Assembly (NCBI RefSeq): GCF_040187885.1
Contig: NZ_JBDPLH010000001.1
Span: forward strand, 806,001 to 870,000
Source of the DNA: Roseateles_E cavernae
Lineage (GTDB): Bacteria > Pseudomonadota > Gammaproteobacteria > Burkholderiales > Burkholderiaceae_C
Direction of reading: 5' to 3'
DNA length: 64,000 nt
In this document: one piece after another, positions 50,071 to 58,631 of the stretch
Position numbering within the stretch: the first letter of the stretch is position 1
Layout of the letters: each line of letters starts with the position of its first letter
Position numbers and translations under genes: made by a program
The notes under the pieces: generated by a model
Told to the model about the DNA's origin: nothing
Database searches by the model: none
Seen by the model: the letters and a program-made list of their open reading frames with translations, nothing else

Positions 50071-51510
50071 ATGCGCCTCGGCCTGCGTCTGCTCTTCGGC
50101 TTCTTCCTGATCGCCGGCCTGTCGGCCTTTGTCGTGCTGCGCCTCGTGCTGGCCGAGGTGAAGCCCAGCGTGCGCGAGGTGATGGAAGACATCATGGTGG
50201 ACACGGCCAATCTGCTGGCCGAGCTGGCGCAGGACGATATCGTGGCCCTGCCGGCAGGCGCCGACCTGGCCGGCAGCCGCTTCGCGCAGCGCGTGCAGGA
50301 CTATGCGCAGCGGCCGGTCGACGCCCATATCTGGGGCCTGCGCAAGCAGAGCCTGGACTTCCGCATCTATGTCACCGATGCCCAGGGTCGGGTCTTGCTC
50401 GACTCGGGCCCGCGTCCGGCCGTCGGCGAGGACTACTCGGGCTGGCGCGATGTGGCGCGCACGCTGCGCGGCGACTATGGTGCGCGCTCGACCCGGCTCA
50501 CCGAGGGCGACGACCGCAGCTCGGTGATGTATGTGGCCGCGCCGGTGCGCCGCGAGGGCGCGGTCATCGGCGTGGTCACGGTGGCCAAGCCGCTGGCCAC
50601 GGTGCAGCGCTTCATCGACCGGGCCGAGCGCCGCATCCTGATCGCCGGGCTGGCGCTGCTGGGCCTCTCGATGGCGCTGGGCGTGGCCGTGACCCTGTGG
50701 CTGGTCTGGCATGTGCGGCGGCTGCGCGACTATGCGCGCCAGGTGCAGGCCGGCCAGCCGCAGCAGCCGCCGCCGGCCGTGCCCGGCGAGCTGGGCGAGC
50801 TGGCGCGGGCGATGGCGGCGATGCGCGAGCGGCTCGACGGGCGCGAGCACATCGAGCACACGGTGCGTGCGCTGACCCATGAGCTGAAAAGCCCGCTGGC
50901 CGCGATGCGCGGTGCCGGCGAGCTGCTGCAGGACGAGCTGGCCCCGGCCGACCGCCAGCGCTTTGCCGGCCAGGTGGTGGCGCAGAGCGAGCGCATGGGC
51001 GAGCTGGTCGAGCGCCTGCTGGAGCTTTCCAAGCTGGAGATGCAGCAGGGCCCGGCGCATCCGCAGCGGCTGCGCGTCGACGCGCTGGTCGATGCCGTGC
51101 TGGCCCCGCTGCGGGATCGCCTTCAGCAGCAAGACCTGACCCTGCTGTGGCAGGAGCGCGCGACGCTGGAGGTGATGGCCGACCGCGAGCTGCTGGCGCT
51201 GGCGCTGAGCAATCTGTTCAGCAATGCGCTGGACTTCGCGCCGGCCGGCTCGCTGCTGGAACTGAGCCTGCGGGCCGTCGATGGCCGGGCCGTGTTCGCG
51301 CTGCGCGACCAGGGCCCCGGCGTGCCGCCGGCCGCCTGGCCTCAGCTGGGCCAGCGCTTCTTCTCGACCGCCCGGCCCGGCAGCCTGCGCAAGGGTTCGG
51401 GCCTGGGCCTGGCGATCGTGCGCCAGGTCGCGGCCCTGCACGGCGGCAGCCTCGAATTCGAGCCGGCCGAGCCCGGCCTGCGGGTGCGCCTAAGCCTGCC
51501 GCTGGCCTGA
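50071..51510 (+). CDS. creC: Sensor histidine kinase CreC
   Basis: A 479-residue inner-membrane kinase. Two membrane segments (about residues 4-26 and 187-210) flank a periplasmic sensing domain; then HAMP, the H box HELKSPLAAM with His270, and an ATP-binding domain with N box LSNLFSNALDFAP, G1 RDQGPGVP and G2 GSGLGLAIV. It phosphorylates CreB. The family senses envelope stress, for example block of penicillin-binding protein 4. Confidence 0.92.
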   Translation: MRLGLRLLFGFFLIAGLSAFVVLRLVLAEVKPSVREVMEDIMVDTANLLAELAQDDIVALPAGADLAGSRFAQRVQDYAQRPVDAHIWGLRKQSLDFRIYVTDAQGRVLLDSGPRPAVGEDYSGWRDVARTLRGDYGARSTRLTEGDDRSSVMYVAAPVRREGAVIGVVTVAKPLATVQRFIDRAERRILIAGLALLGLSMALGVAVTLWLVWHVRRLRDYARQVQAGQPQQPPPAVPGELGELARAMAAMRERLDGREHIEHTVRALTHELKSPLAAMRGAGELLQDELAPADRQRFAGQVVAQSERMGELVERLLELSKLEMQQGPAHPQRLRVDALVDAVLAPLRDRLQQQDLTLLWQERATLEVMADRELLALALSNLFSNALDFAPAGSLLELSLRAVDGRAVFALRDQGPGVPPAAWPQLGQRFFSTARPGSLRKGSGLGLAIVRQVAALHGGSLEFEPAEPGLRVRLSLPLA

Positions 51511-51511
51511 C

Positions 51512-51527
51512 TTCACCGCCGCTTCAC
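51512..51527 (+). promoter_or_regulatory. cre-tag (CreB-binding site) before creD
   Basis: TTCAC-N6-TTCAC, exactly the CreB box known from E. coli, lies just after creC and 64 bp before the creD start. It supports CreB control of creD and a separate creD promoter here. Confidence 0.75.
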
Positions 51528-51591
51528 AAACTTCCTCATCGCCACACCGGCGTTCGCGAGACTGCCTGCATCACAACACAGAGGAGTCCGT

Positions 51592-52959
51592 ATGGGATCG
51601 CGCGCCGTGGTTTGGAAACTGCTCATCCTGGCAGGCGTCAGCCTGCTGCTGAGCGTGGTGCTCTTGCGCATCGGCTGGCTGGTCGACGAGCGCCAGGCTC
51701 GGCAGCAGGAGGCGGTGGCCAGCGTCGAGCAGGCCCAGGCCGGTGCGCAGACCCTGCTGGGGCCTTTGCTGCTGCGCCAGTGCAGCGAGGAATGGGAGAC
51801 CCTGGTGGTGGACGAGAACCAGGAGCGCCGCCGCAGCACCGCGAAGCGCGATTTCGTCATCAGTGCCGTGCCCGAGCGCCTGCAGGTCGGCGGCGCGCTG
51901 AACCAGGAGGCGCGCTACCGCGGCATCTTCAAGGTCAATGGCTACGCCGGCCGCCTGCAGTTCGATGCCCAATGGGCCTCGCTGCAGGCGCTGGAGCCGC
52001 CGCGTGCCCAGCAGCCCGGTGGTCGGGTGCAATGCGGACCGGTGCAGGCCATGCTGGCCAGCAGCGATGCGCGCGGCCTGCGTGCGGCCACGCTCAAGCT
52101 CGGCGAGCAGGCCCTGGCCGTCAAGCCCGGCACCGGCCACCCGGCCTATGTGCGGGGTCTGCATGCGCCGCTGCCCGAAACCCTGGCGCTGGACGCGCCG
52201 CTGAGCTTGCAGCTGAGCCTGGAGCTGGCCGGCACCCAGCGCTTTGCCCTGGTGCCCGCCGCCGCCGCGACCAGCCTGAATCTGCGCTCCGACTGGCCGC
52301 ACCCCAGCTTCGGCGGGCGCTTCCTGCCCAGCTCGCGCGAGATCGGCGAGGCCGGTTTCAGCGCGCAGTGGCAGGTCTCCGAGCTGGCCAGCACGGCGCC
52401 GGCCGATGTGCTGCAGCACAAGGTCGTCGGCGGCCTGGGCGGCAGCGGCAATCAGGAGGTCGACACGCTGGAGTTCGCGATGGTCGATCCGGTCAATCCT
52501 TATGTGATGAGCGACCGGGCGATCAAGTACGGGCTGATGTTCATCCTCTTGACCTTTGTCTGCGTCGGCCTGGTCGAGCTGATGTCGGGCCGGCGGGTGC
52601 ACCCGGTGCAGTACCTGTTGGTGGGCCTGGCACTGAGCTTGTTCTTCCTGCTGCTGCTGAGCCTGTCCGAGCACCTCGGCTTCGGGCTGTCCTATCTGCT
52701 GGCGGCCGGCGCGGCGGTGGGGCTGCTGGGCTATTACGGCGCGGCGATGCTGGGGACCTGGCAGCGCGGCCTGGGCTTCGGCGCCGGGGTCGCCGGGCTG
52801 TATGCGGCGCTCTATGTGCTGCTGAGCCTGGAACAGGCCTCGCTGATCGTCGGTGCGCTGCTGCTCTTTATCGTGCTGGCCGCTGTCATGGTGCTGACAC
52901 GGCGCCTCGATTGGTATGCCTTGGGCGCGTCTGCAACGGCCGCGGCCTCGAGTCGGTAG
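51592..52959 (+). CDS. creD: Cell envelope integrity protein CreD
   Basis: A 455-residue inner-membrane protein: an N-terminal membrane segment, a large periplasmic domain (about residues 35-305), then about five membrane segments (about 310-440). The run PYVMSDRAIKYGLMFILLTF (about 303-322) is a family landmark. CreD is the main output of CreBC and affects envelope stability and beta-lactam response. It has its own cre-tag. Confidence 0.93.
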   Translation: MGSRAVVWKLLILAGVSLLLSVVLLRIGWLVDERQARQQEAVASVEQAQAGAQTLLGPLLLRQCSEEWETLVVDENQERRRSTAKRDFVISAVPERLQVGGALNQEARYRGIFKVNGYAGRLQFDAQWASLQALEPPRAQQPGGRVQCGPVQAMLASSDARGLRAATLKLGEQALAVKPGTGHPAYVRGLHAPLPETLALDAPLSLQLSLELAGTQRFALVPAAAATSLNLRSDWPHPSFGGRFLPSSREIGEAGFSAQWQVSELASTAPADVLQHKVVGGLGGSGNQEVDTLEFAMVDPVNPYVMSDRAIKYGLMFILLTFVCVGLVELMSGRRVHPVQYLLVGLALSLFFLLLLSLSEHLGFGLSYLLAAGAAVGLLGYYGAAMLGTWQRGLGFGAGVAGLYAALYVLLSLEQASLIVGALLLFIVLAAVMVLTRRLDWYALGASATAAASSR

Positions 52960-53002
52960 GAACGCCATTGCCGCGCGCTGCCGACTGCGCCAGCATCGCG
53001 GC

Positions 53003-54655
53003 ATGGCTCTGACTTTCGACTACATCATCATCGGCGCCGGCACGGCCGGCTGCCTGCTGGCCAACCGGCTCAGCGCCGATGCTTCCAAGCGCGTGCTGCT
53101 GCTGGAGGCCGGCGGCAAGGACGACTACCACTGGATCCACATCCCGGTCGGCTATCTCTACTGCATCGGCAATCCGCGCACCGACTGGCTGTACCAGACC
53201 GAGCCCGACGCCGGCCTGAACGGCCGCGCGCTGCGCTACCCGCGCGGCAAGGTGCTGGGCGGCTGCTCCAGCATCAACGGCATGATCTATATGCGCGGCC
53301 AGGCCCGCGACTACGACGGCTGGGCCCAGGCAACGTCCGACCCCGCCTGGCGCTGGGACCAGAGCATGCCCTTCTTCAAGCAGCATGAGAACCACTGGCG
53401 GCTCGACGGCGGCCAGGGCAGCGCAGCGTTCAAGGCCCTGCACGGCCATGGCGGCGAGTGGCGGGTCGAGCGTCAGCGGCTGCGCTGGGACATCCTCGAT
53501 GCCTTTGCCCAGGCCGCGACCCAGGCCGGCATCCCGGCCACCGAGGATTTCAACAGCGGTAACAACGAGGGCGTCGGCTATTTCGAGGTCAACCAGCGCG
53601 CCGGCTGGCGCTGGAACACCGCCAAGGCCTTTCTGCGCCCGACCTGCTACGGCCGGCCCAACTTCGAGCTGTGGACCGGCTCGCAGGTGCAGCGGCTGAC
53701 GCTGGACCGCGGCGTCGACGGCGCGCTGCAGTGCAGCGGCGCCGTGGTGATGACGCCGCAGGGGCTGGAGACCGTCGCGCTGGAGCCCGGCGGCGAGGTC
53801 TTGCTGGCGGCCGGCGCGATCGGCTCGCCACAGATCCTGCAGCTCTCCGGCATCGGCCCGGCGGCGCTCTTGCAACAGCACGGTATCGAGGTCCGGCAGG
53901 AGCTGCCCGGCGTTGGCGCCAATCTGCAGGACCATCTGCAGATCCGCGCGGTCTTCAAGGTGGCCGGCGCCAAGACCTTGAACACGCGGGCCGGGAGCCT
54001 GTTCGGCAAGGCGCTGATCGGCCTCGAATATGCGTTCAAGCGCAGCGGGCCGATGAGCATGGCGCCCTCGCAGCTGGGCGCCTTCGCCAGGAGCAGCCCG
54101 GACAAGCGCTGGCCCGATCTGCAGTACCACGTCCAGCCGCTGTCGCTGGATGCCTTCGGCGAGCCGCTGCACGGCTTCAATGCCTTCACCGCCAGCGTCT
54201 GCAATCTGAACCCGACGAGCCGGGGCACGGTGCAGATCCGCTCGGCCGATCCGCAGGCCGCACCGGCGATCGCGCCCAACTATCTGAGCACCGAGCAGGA
54301 CCGCCGCATTGCCGCCGACAGCCTGCGGCTGACCCGCCGCATCGTCGCGCAGCCGGCGTTGGCGGCTTACAGGCCCGAGGAGTACAAGCCCGGCCCGCAG
54401 TACCAGAGCGACGAGGAGCTGGCCCGCCTGGCCGGCGATATCGCGACGACGATCTTCCACCCGGTCGGCACCTGCAAGATGGGGCGCGCCGATGATGGGC
54501 TGGCCGTGGTCGACAGCCGGCTGCGGGTGCGCGGGGTCGCGAGGCTGCGCGTCATCGATGCCAGCGTGATGCCCAGCATCACCAGCGGCAACACCAACTC
54601 GCCGACCTTGATGATTGCCGAGCGGGCGGCGGCGTGGATACGGGCCGGAGACTGA
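53003..54655 (+). CDS. GMC-family FAD oxidoreductase
   Basis: A 550-residue glucose-methanol-choline oxidoreductase. FAD-binding IIGAGTAGCLLANRL (residues 8-22), GMC signature 1 near PRGKVLGGCSSINGMIYMRG (about 79-98), signature 2 LAAGAIGSPQILQLSGIGP (about 270-288), and the C-terminal catalytic His in HPVGTCKMG (about 486) with N in SGNTNSPT (about 530). It is choline dehydrogenase-like. The alcohol substrate is unknown. Confidence 0.93.
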   Translation: MALTFDYIIIGAGTAGCLLANRLSADASKRVLLLEAGGKDDYHWIHIPVGYLYCIGNPRTDWLYQTEPDAGLNGRALRYPRGKVLGGCSSINGMIYMRGQARDYDGWAQATSDPAWRWDQSMPFFKQHENHWRLDGGQGSAAFKALHGHGGEWRVERQRLRWDILDAFAQAATQAGIPATEDFNSGNNEGVGYFEVNQRAGWRWNTAKAFLRPTCYGRPNFELWTGSQVQRLTLDRGVDGALQCSGAVVMTPQGLETVALEPGGEVLLAAGAIGSPQILQLSGIGPAALLQQHGIEVRQELPGVGANLQDHLQIRAVFKVAGAKTLNTRAGSLFGKALIGLEYAFKRSGPMSMAPSQLGAFARSSPDKRWPDLQYHVQPLSLDAFGEPLHGFNAFTASVCNLNPTSRGTVQIRSADPQAAPAIAPNYLSTEQDRRIAADSLRLTRRIVAQPALAAYRPEEYKPGPQYQSDEELARLAGDIATTIFHPVGTCKMGRADDGLAVVDSRLRVRGVARLRVIDASVMPSITSGNTNSPTLMIAERAAAWIRAGD

Positions 54656-54658
54656 GCG

Positions 54659-55117
54659 CTAGAAGCCCAAGCCCATGCCCTTGGCCATCAACGAGGCGCA
54701 CAGGCTCAGCGGCAGCAGCAGGCCCAGCTGCAGATTCAGGCTCAGCCGCACGCGCCGGTGCTGGGCCGCGCTGACCTGCGGTGCGCGGCCGGCCTTCAGC
54801 TCGGCGCCCCAGCGGATGAAGGCGAGGGTTGGAATGATGGACAGCAGGCCGATCGCGATGAAGAGGCCCAGCTTCAGATGGAAAAAGGGGTTGGCGCTGT
54901 AGAAGGCCCAACCCTTCTCGAAATGGTAGGCGCGGGCGAAGCCGGCCAGCAGCAGGGTCAAGGCGCTGAGGCCGTAGATCCGGTCGACCTGGGCCAGGCG
55001 GCGGGCCTGCTGCAGGCTGGGCGTCGGGCCGAAGCTCAGCCATTGATAGGCCAGCGCGGCGACGATGCCGAACACGGCCAGGAAATGCACAAAGGCGACG
55101 AGGGCGTTGATCAGCAT
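54659..55117 (-). CDS. DUF2214 family membrane protein
   Basis: A 152-residue membrane protein with four hydrophobic segments (about residues 5-25, 45-60, 80-100, 130-150). The pattern ALVAFVHFLAVFGIVAALAYQW and then RAYHFEKGWAFYSANPFFHLKL is typical of DUF2214. The function is unknown. The ATG at 55117 excludes a Pro/Arg-rich extension. Confidence 0.85.
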   Translation of the reverse strand: MLINALVAFVHFLAVFGIVAALAYQWLSFGPTPSLQQARRLAQVDRIYGLSALTLLLAGFARAYHFEKGWAFYSANPFFHLKLGLFIAIGLLSIIPTLAFIRWGAELKAGRAPQVSAAQHRRVRLSLNLQLGLLLPLSLCASLMAKGMGLGF

Positions 55118-55346
55118 GGCGGGCGGTGGCTGGGGCCGGATTGCGATGATGGCCGCGACTGTGCCGCAGCGCGGCGGCCCCGGCCAGCGGGCTGCGACGG
55201 GGCACCGCCTTTCCGGCGCCAAGCCGCAGGCTCGGGCCGTGAAGCGCGGCTGCCGCTCGGCAGTCCGGCGCATGTCGTGTTTTTCCTAGCGGTAGCGCTG
55301 GCGCCCCGGCACAGTGGGCAGCGTCGTTCCACTACGCCGTCCATCG

Positions 55347-55691
55347 ATGTCAGACCTGTCCAAGCCCGTCGCCCCGTCCCCGATCTTTCGTGTCGGGATG
55401 AAGATCCTGGCCGTCTTCGGGCTGCTGCTGCCCTGGGCCTTCTACCTGCGTCACCTTGTTGAAGGCGGCAGCCTGGCGCCGGCCGGGTTCATGTCGGCGG
55501 CCTCGGCCAACTCGGTGACGAGTGCCATCACGGTGGATGTCTACCTGGCCGCCCTGGCTTTCGCCTGCTGGGTGCTGCATGAGCGGCGGGTGCGCAGGCC
55601 CTGGGCCTATGTCTTGCTGTGCTTCGGGGTCGGCTTGTCGTTCGCCTTGCCGCTCTATCTGGCGGTCCGCGCTCAAGCCCGGGCCAGCTGA
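55347..55691 (+). CDS. DUF2834 domain membrane protein
   Basis: A 114-residue protein with three membrane segments and the DUF2834 pattern (AVFGLLLPWAFYLRHL near residues 23-38, then SAITVDVYLAALAFACWVLHE). The function is unknown. Its end overlaps the convergent AraC-type gene by 19 bp. Confidence 0.82.
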   Translation: MSDLSKPVAPSPIFRVGMKILAVFGLLLPWAFYLRHLVEGGSLAPAGFMSAASANSVTSAITVDVYLAALAFACWVLHERRVRRPWAYVLLCFGVGLSFALPLYLAVRAQARAS

Positions 55692-56596
55692 GGGGCGAGC
55701 CTGAGCGACCAGTAGCTGTCCTGGGCTGCCGAAGAAGGGTTCAGCAGGCGGCGGATCGGCGCACCGGCCAGCCCTCGCATGTCTCGGGCCATATGCGACT
55801 GATCGTAGTAACCGTGGTTCAAGGCGAGCGCGGCACCGCTGCGGGCCTCGGGCTCGCAGAGCGCCTGCGACAGTGCGGCCTGCATTCTGAGCACGGCCTG
55901 TGCACGCTTGGGCGACATGCCCAGCAACTCGAGGCTGCGGCGTTCCAATTGACGGGCGCTGATCCTGAGGCCGCGCAGGGCTTCATCCAGACCCTGGCCG
56001 AGCAGGGCGCTGAGTTCGCCCGCCGCGAGCACCCGGGCTGCGGCGCGGCTCCGGCCGGCAATGAGTTGACGCAGCCAGCGGAACAGCAGCTCGCAACGTA
56101 GCCGGTCCGATGGGGCTTGCGCCAGCTCTTCGCTGAGGTCTGTCAGCGACCCGGGAGGCAGAAGATCCCGCAGCGGCAGGGCCTGGCCGCGCGTGTAGCG
56201 GTTGGGCATGGCGGAGATCAGCATCACCGCCTGCGGTTCCAGCAGCAGGCCGACGGCGGCCAGTCGACCCTGTTGCCTGAAGTGAGAGGCTTCGGCGCTG
56301 GGGCCGATCAAGGCGGCGGCCGGCAACAGCGTTTGCGCGTCCTGAAAAACCTGGCCATGCTGGCGCAGGACCAGCATGCCGCCGAGGCTGGCCGGAAAGC
56401 TGGAGCTGGCCAGCGCCTCGCTCAAATGGACGGCCACCGCCCCGCGGGTCCAGCCCCGCAGGTCCGGCGGCGCGGCGATGAAGCCGAGGTCGGCGGCCGC
56501 CCGACCGTCAAGCCGCGAAACGCTGCTCCAGATAGGCCAGCAGCGTGCGTATGGTCTGCGCCTCGCCGCCGATCGGCCGGCCGGCCCGGGCGACAT
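55673..56596 (-). CDS. AraC-family transcriptional regulator
   Basis: A 307-codon frame. The C-terminal HTH is visible: LRISARQLERRSLELLGMSPKRAQAVLRM (landmarks ISARQLERR, SPKRAQAVLRMQ) and then LALNHGYYDQSHMARDMRGLAG. The N-terminal domain begins near FIAAPPDLRGW, as in DUF6597-type AraC proteins. The start is unclear: the only ATG before that point (56596) lies 89 bp inside the aminopeptidase gene, so a rare start codon may be used. Confidence 0.78.
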   Translation of the reverse strand: MSPGPAGRSAARRRPYARCWPIWSSVSRLDGRAAADLGFIAAPPDLRGWTRGAVAVHLSEALASSSFPASLGGMLVLRQHGQVFQDAQTLLPAAALIGPSAEASHFRQQGRLAAVGLLLEPQAVMLISAMPNRYTRGQALPLRDLLPPGSLTDLSEELAQAPSDRLRCELLFRWLRQLIAGRSRAAARVLAAGELSALLGQGLDEALRGLRISARQLERRSLELLGMSPKRAQAVLRMQAALSQALCEPEARSGAALALNHGYYDQSHMARDMRGLAGAPIRRLLNPSSAAQDSYWSLRLAPQLARA

Positions 56597-57887
56597 CGTT
56601 CCAGGCGAACAGGTCGATATGCAGCCAGTCCTGGTTCTCGGGCACGAAGTACTCGAGGAACAGCGCGGCGGTGACCGCGCCGGCCAGCGGGGTCTTGCCG
56701 GTGTTGACGATGTCGCCGATCGTGCTCTCGATGCTGGCCTTGTAGGGCGCCCACAGCGGCATATGCCACAGCGGGTCGTCCAGCTTCAGGCCCAGGTCGA
56801 CCAGGTCGCGGGCGGTGTCGAAATGCTTGCTGAACAGCGCCGGCAGCTGCGCGCCCAGCGCCACGCGGGCGGCGCCGGTCAGCGTCGCCAGGTCGATGAT
56901 CAGCTCGGGCTTGTGCTCCGAGGCATAGGCCAGCGCGTCGCTGAGGATCACGCGGCCCTCGGCATCGGTATTGCCGACCTCGATCTGCAGGCCCTTGCGG
57001 GTCGGCACGATGTCGCCGGGGCGGTAGGCATTGCCCGAGATCGCGTTTTCGACCGCCGGGATCAGCACCTGCAGGCGCAGCGGCAGCTTCAAGGCCATGA
57101 TCAAGCTGGCCAGGCCCAGCGCATTGGCGGCGCCGCCCATGTCCTTCTTCATCTGGCGCATGCCCTCGCCGCCCTTGATGTTCAGGCCGCCGGTGTCGAA
57201 GCAGACGCCCTTGCCGACGATGCTCAGCAGCGGCGCCTTGGGCGAACCCCAGTTCAGCTCGATCAGGCGCGGCGCCCGGTGGCTGGCGCGGCCGACCGCA
57301 TGGATGGCCGGGAAGTTCTGCTTCAAGAGCGCGTCGCCGACGATCTGCTTGAAGCTGGCGCCGTGCTGCTTGGCCACCAGCTGGGCGGCCTTGGCCAGCT
57401 CCTCCGGGCCCATATGCTCGGCCGGGGTGTTGACCAGGTCGCGGGTCGCGGCCATCGTGGTGGCCAGCGCCAGGCCGCGCTGGGCCTCGGGGCTGTTGCT
57501 CAGCACCAGGGTCGCCGGCGGGCGGCGGCGTGGCTTGTAGAGGTCGAACTGATAGCCGCCCAGCTCCCAGGACAGCGCGGCCGCCTCGGCGTCCATCGCC
57601 AGGCCGTCCTCGGCCAGGGCGTAGACGCCTTCCGGCAGGGCTTGCGGCAGCGCGGACAGCGCGAACGGTGCATGGGCGTGGGCCACGCCGGCGAACACCC
57701 GGCCCAGCTTGCCGTCCGGCCCCGGCACCAGGGCCAGGCTGTCGGGCGCGCCGACAAAACCCAGCGTCGCCAGCCAGTGGCGGGTCGGCGCGGGGAGTTT
57801 CGGAGCAAGGGCCTGGAAGGCCGCGCGGTCGACCACGGTGATGGCGATGGCGCTGGCGGGGGCAGACTTTTTGAGTTGAACCGTCAT
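56508..57887 (-). CDS. M17-family leucyl aminopeptidase
   Basis: A 459-residue cytosolic aminopeptidase. Metal and active-site residues are in SIVGKGVCFDTGGLNIK (about residues 240-256) and NTDAEGRVILSDALAYA (about 318-334, the M17 signature NTDAEGRL). It removes N-terminal residues from peptides using two metal ions. A distinct N-terminal domain is present. Confidence 0.93.
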   Translation of the reverse strand: MTVQLKKSAPASAIAITVVDRAAFQALAPKLPAPTRHWLATLGFVGAPDSLALVPGPDGKLGRVFAGVAHAHAPFALSALPQALPEGVYALAEDGLAMDAEAAALSWELGGYQFDLYKPRRRPPATLVLSNSPEAQRGLALATTMAATRDLVNTPAEHMGPEELAKAAQLVAKQHGASFKQIVGDALLKQNFPAIHAVGRASHRAPRLIELNWGSPKAPLLSIVGKGVCFDTGGLNIKGGEGMRQMKKDMGGAANALGLASLIMALKLPLRLQVLIPAVENAISGNAYRPGDIVPTRKGLQIEVGNTDAEGRVILSDALAYASEHKPELIIDLATLTGAARVALGAQLPALFSKHFDTARDLVDLGLKLDDPLWHMPLWAPYKASIESTIGDIVNTGKTPLAGAVTAALFLEYFVPENQDWLHIDLFAWNDVARAGRPIGGEAQTIRTLLAYLEQRFAA

Positions 57888-57930
57888 GGCTGATGGGGTT
57901 GAGCAGGTCGCCCATTCTCCCGCATGCGGC

Positions 57931-58299
57931 TCAACAGCTTTGTTGCAGCCGGGACAGCAGGGCCTGGACGGCCGGGCTGGATGCGAGGGCCGGGCCGGGG
58001 CCCAGCGCCGCCAGCAGGCGCTGGGCGGTGGCCAGCTGGGGCGTCACCGGCCCGATGAAGCGCAGCTGCTGGCCCTGGCCGACCAGCAGGGTCGGGAAGG
58101 TCTCGACCTCCAGATCGCCGACCAGCTCGGCATCGTCCTCGATATCGACCCAGACGAAGCGGTAGCCCGGGTGCTGCTCGCGCAGCGCGGCAAAGACCGC
58201 GTGGTAGTCGTCGCAGACCCGGCACCAGCCGGCGCACAGGCAGGCGACCAGGGTGGTGGCCGGCAGGGGCGGCAGGGCGGCAGGGGCGTTGGTCGGCAT
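57931..58299 (-). CDS. Thioredoxin-family protein
   Basis: A 122-residue thioredoxin-like protein. The active-site motif is WCRVC (residues ~26-30), then FVWVDIEDDAELVGDLEVETFPTLLV with the cis-Pro (landmark VETFPTLLV). No signal peptide is seen from the ATG at 58299, so it probably acts in the cytoplasm. Partner unknown. Confidence 0.85.
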   Translation of the reverse strand: MPTNAPAALPPLPATTLVACLCAGWCRVCDDYHAVFAALREQHPGYRFVWVDIEDDAELVGDLEVETFPTLLVGQGQQLRFIGPVTPQLATAQRLLAALGPGPALASSPAVQALLSRLQQSC

Positions 58300-58430
58300 G
58301 GCGCTGCACTGTAGCGAGAAAGCGGCAAAGATTTCTTGCAAGTCGCTGTCAACCGCCCCAGTTTGGACGGCGTTGTGCCCGTACCCGCAGGTAATTGCAC
58401 CAAGTCGGGCTGGAGAAGAAGGCATCAGCC

Positions 58431-58601
58431 ATGAAAAGTCAGCAGCACCAACAGCAACGCAACGAATCTCAAGTCCGCCCCCTGGCAATGGCGGAGCTGA
58501 ATACCGACAAAGGCCGCAAGCACGAGGCTTTCGAGCCCGGCAGCCTGGGCAGCGATCGCCGCAGCCTGGCCCGCGCCCTGCGATTCGACCGCAAGCGCTG
58601 A
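58431..58601 (+). CDS. Small hypothetical protein
   Basis: A 56-residue protein: a Gln-rich start (MKSQQHQQQRN), an acidic-basic middle, and an Arg-rich end. GAGAAGAAGG lies upstream, and a strong terminator follows directly, which supports expression. No family is recognised. Confidence 0.5.
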   Translation: MKSQQHQQQRNESQVRPLAMAELNTDKGRKHEAFEPGSLGSDRRSLARALRFDRKR

Positions 58602-58606
58602 ACCGG

Positions 58607-58631
58607 AAATGCACCGTCAAGGTGCATTTTT
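58607..58631. terminator. Bidirectional terminator
   Basis: A perfect 9-bp stem AAATGCACC/GGTGCATTT with loop GTCAA and a T-run. It ends the small gene at 58431 and the convergent helicase gene. Confidence 0.85.
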
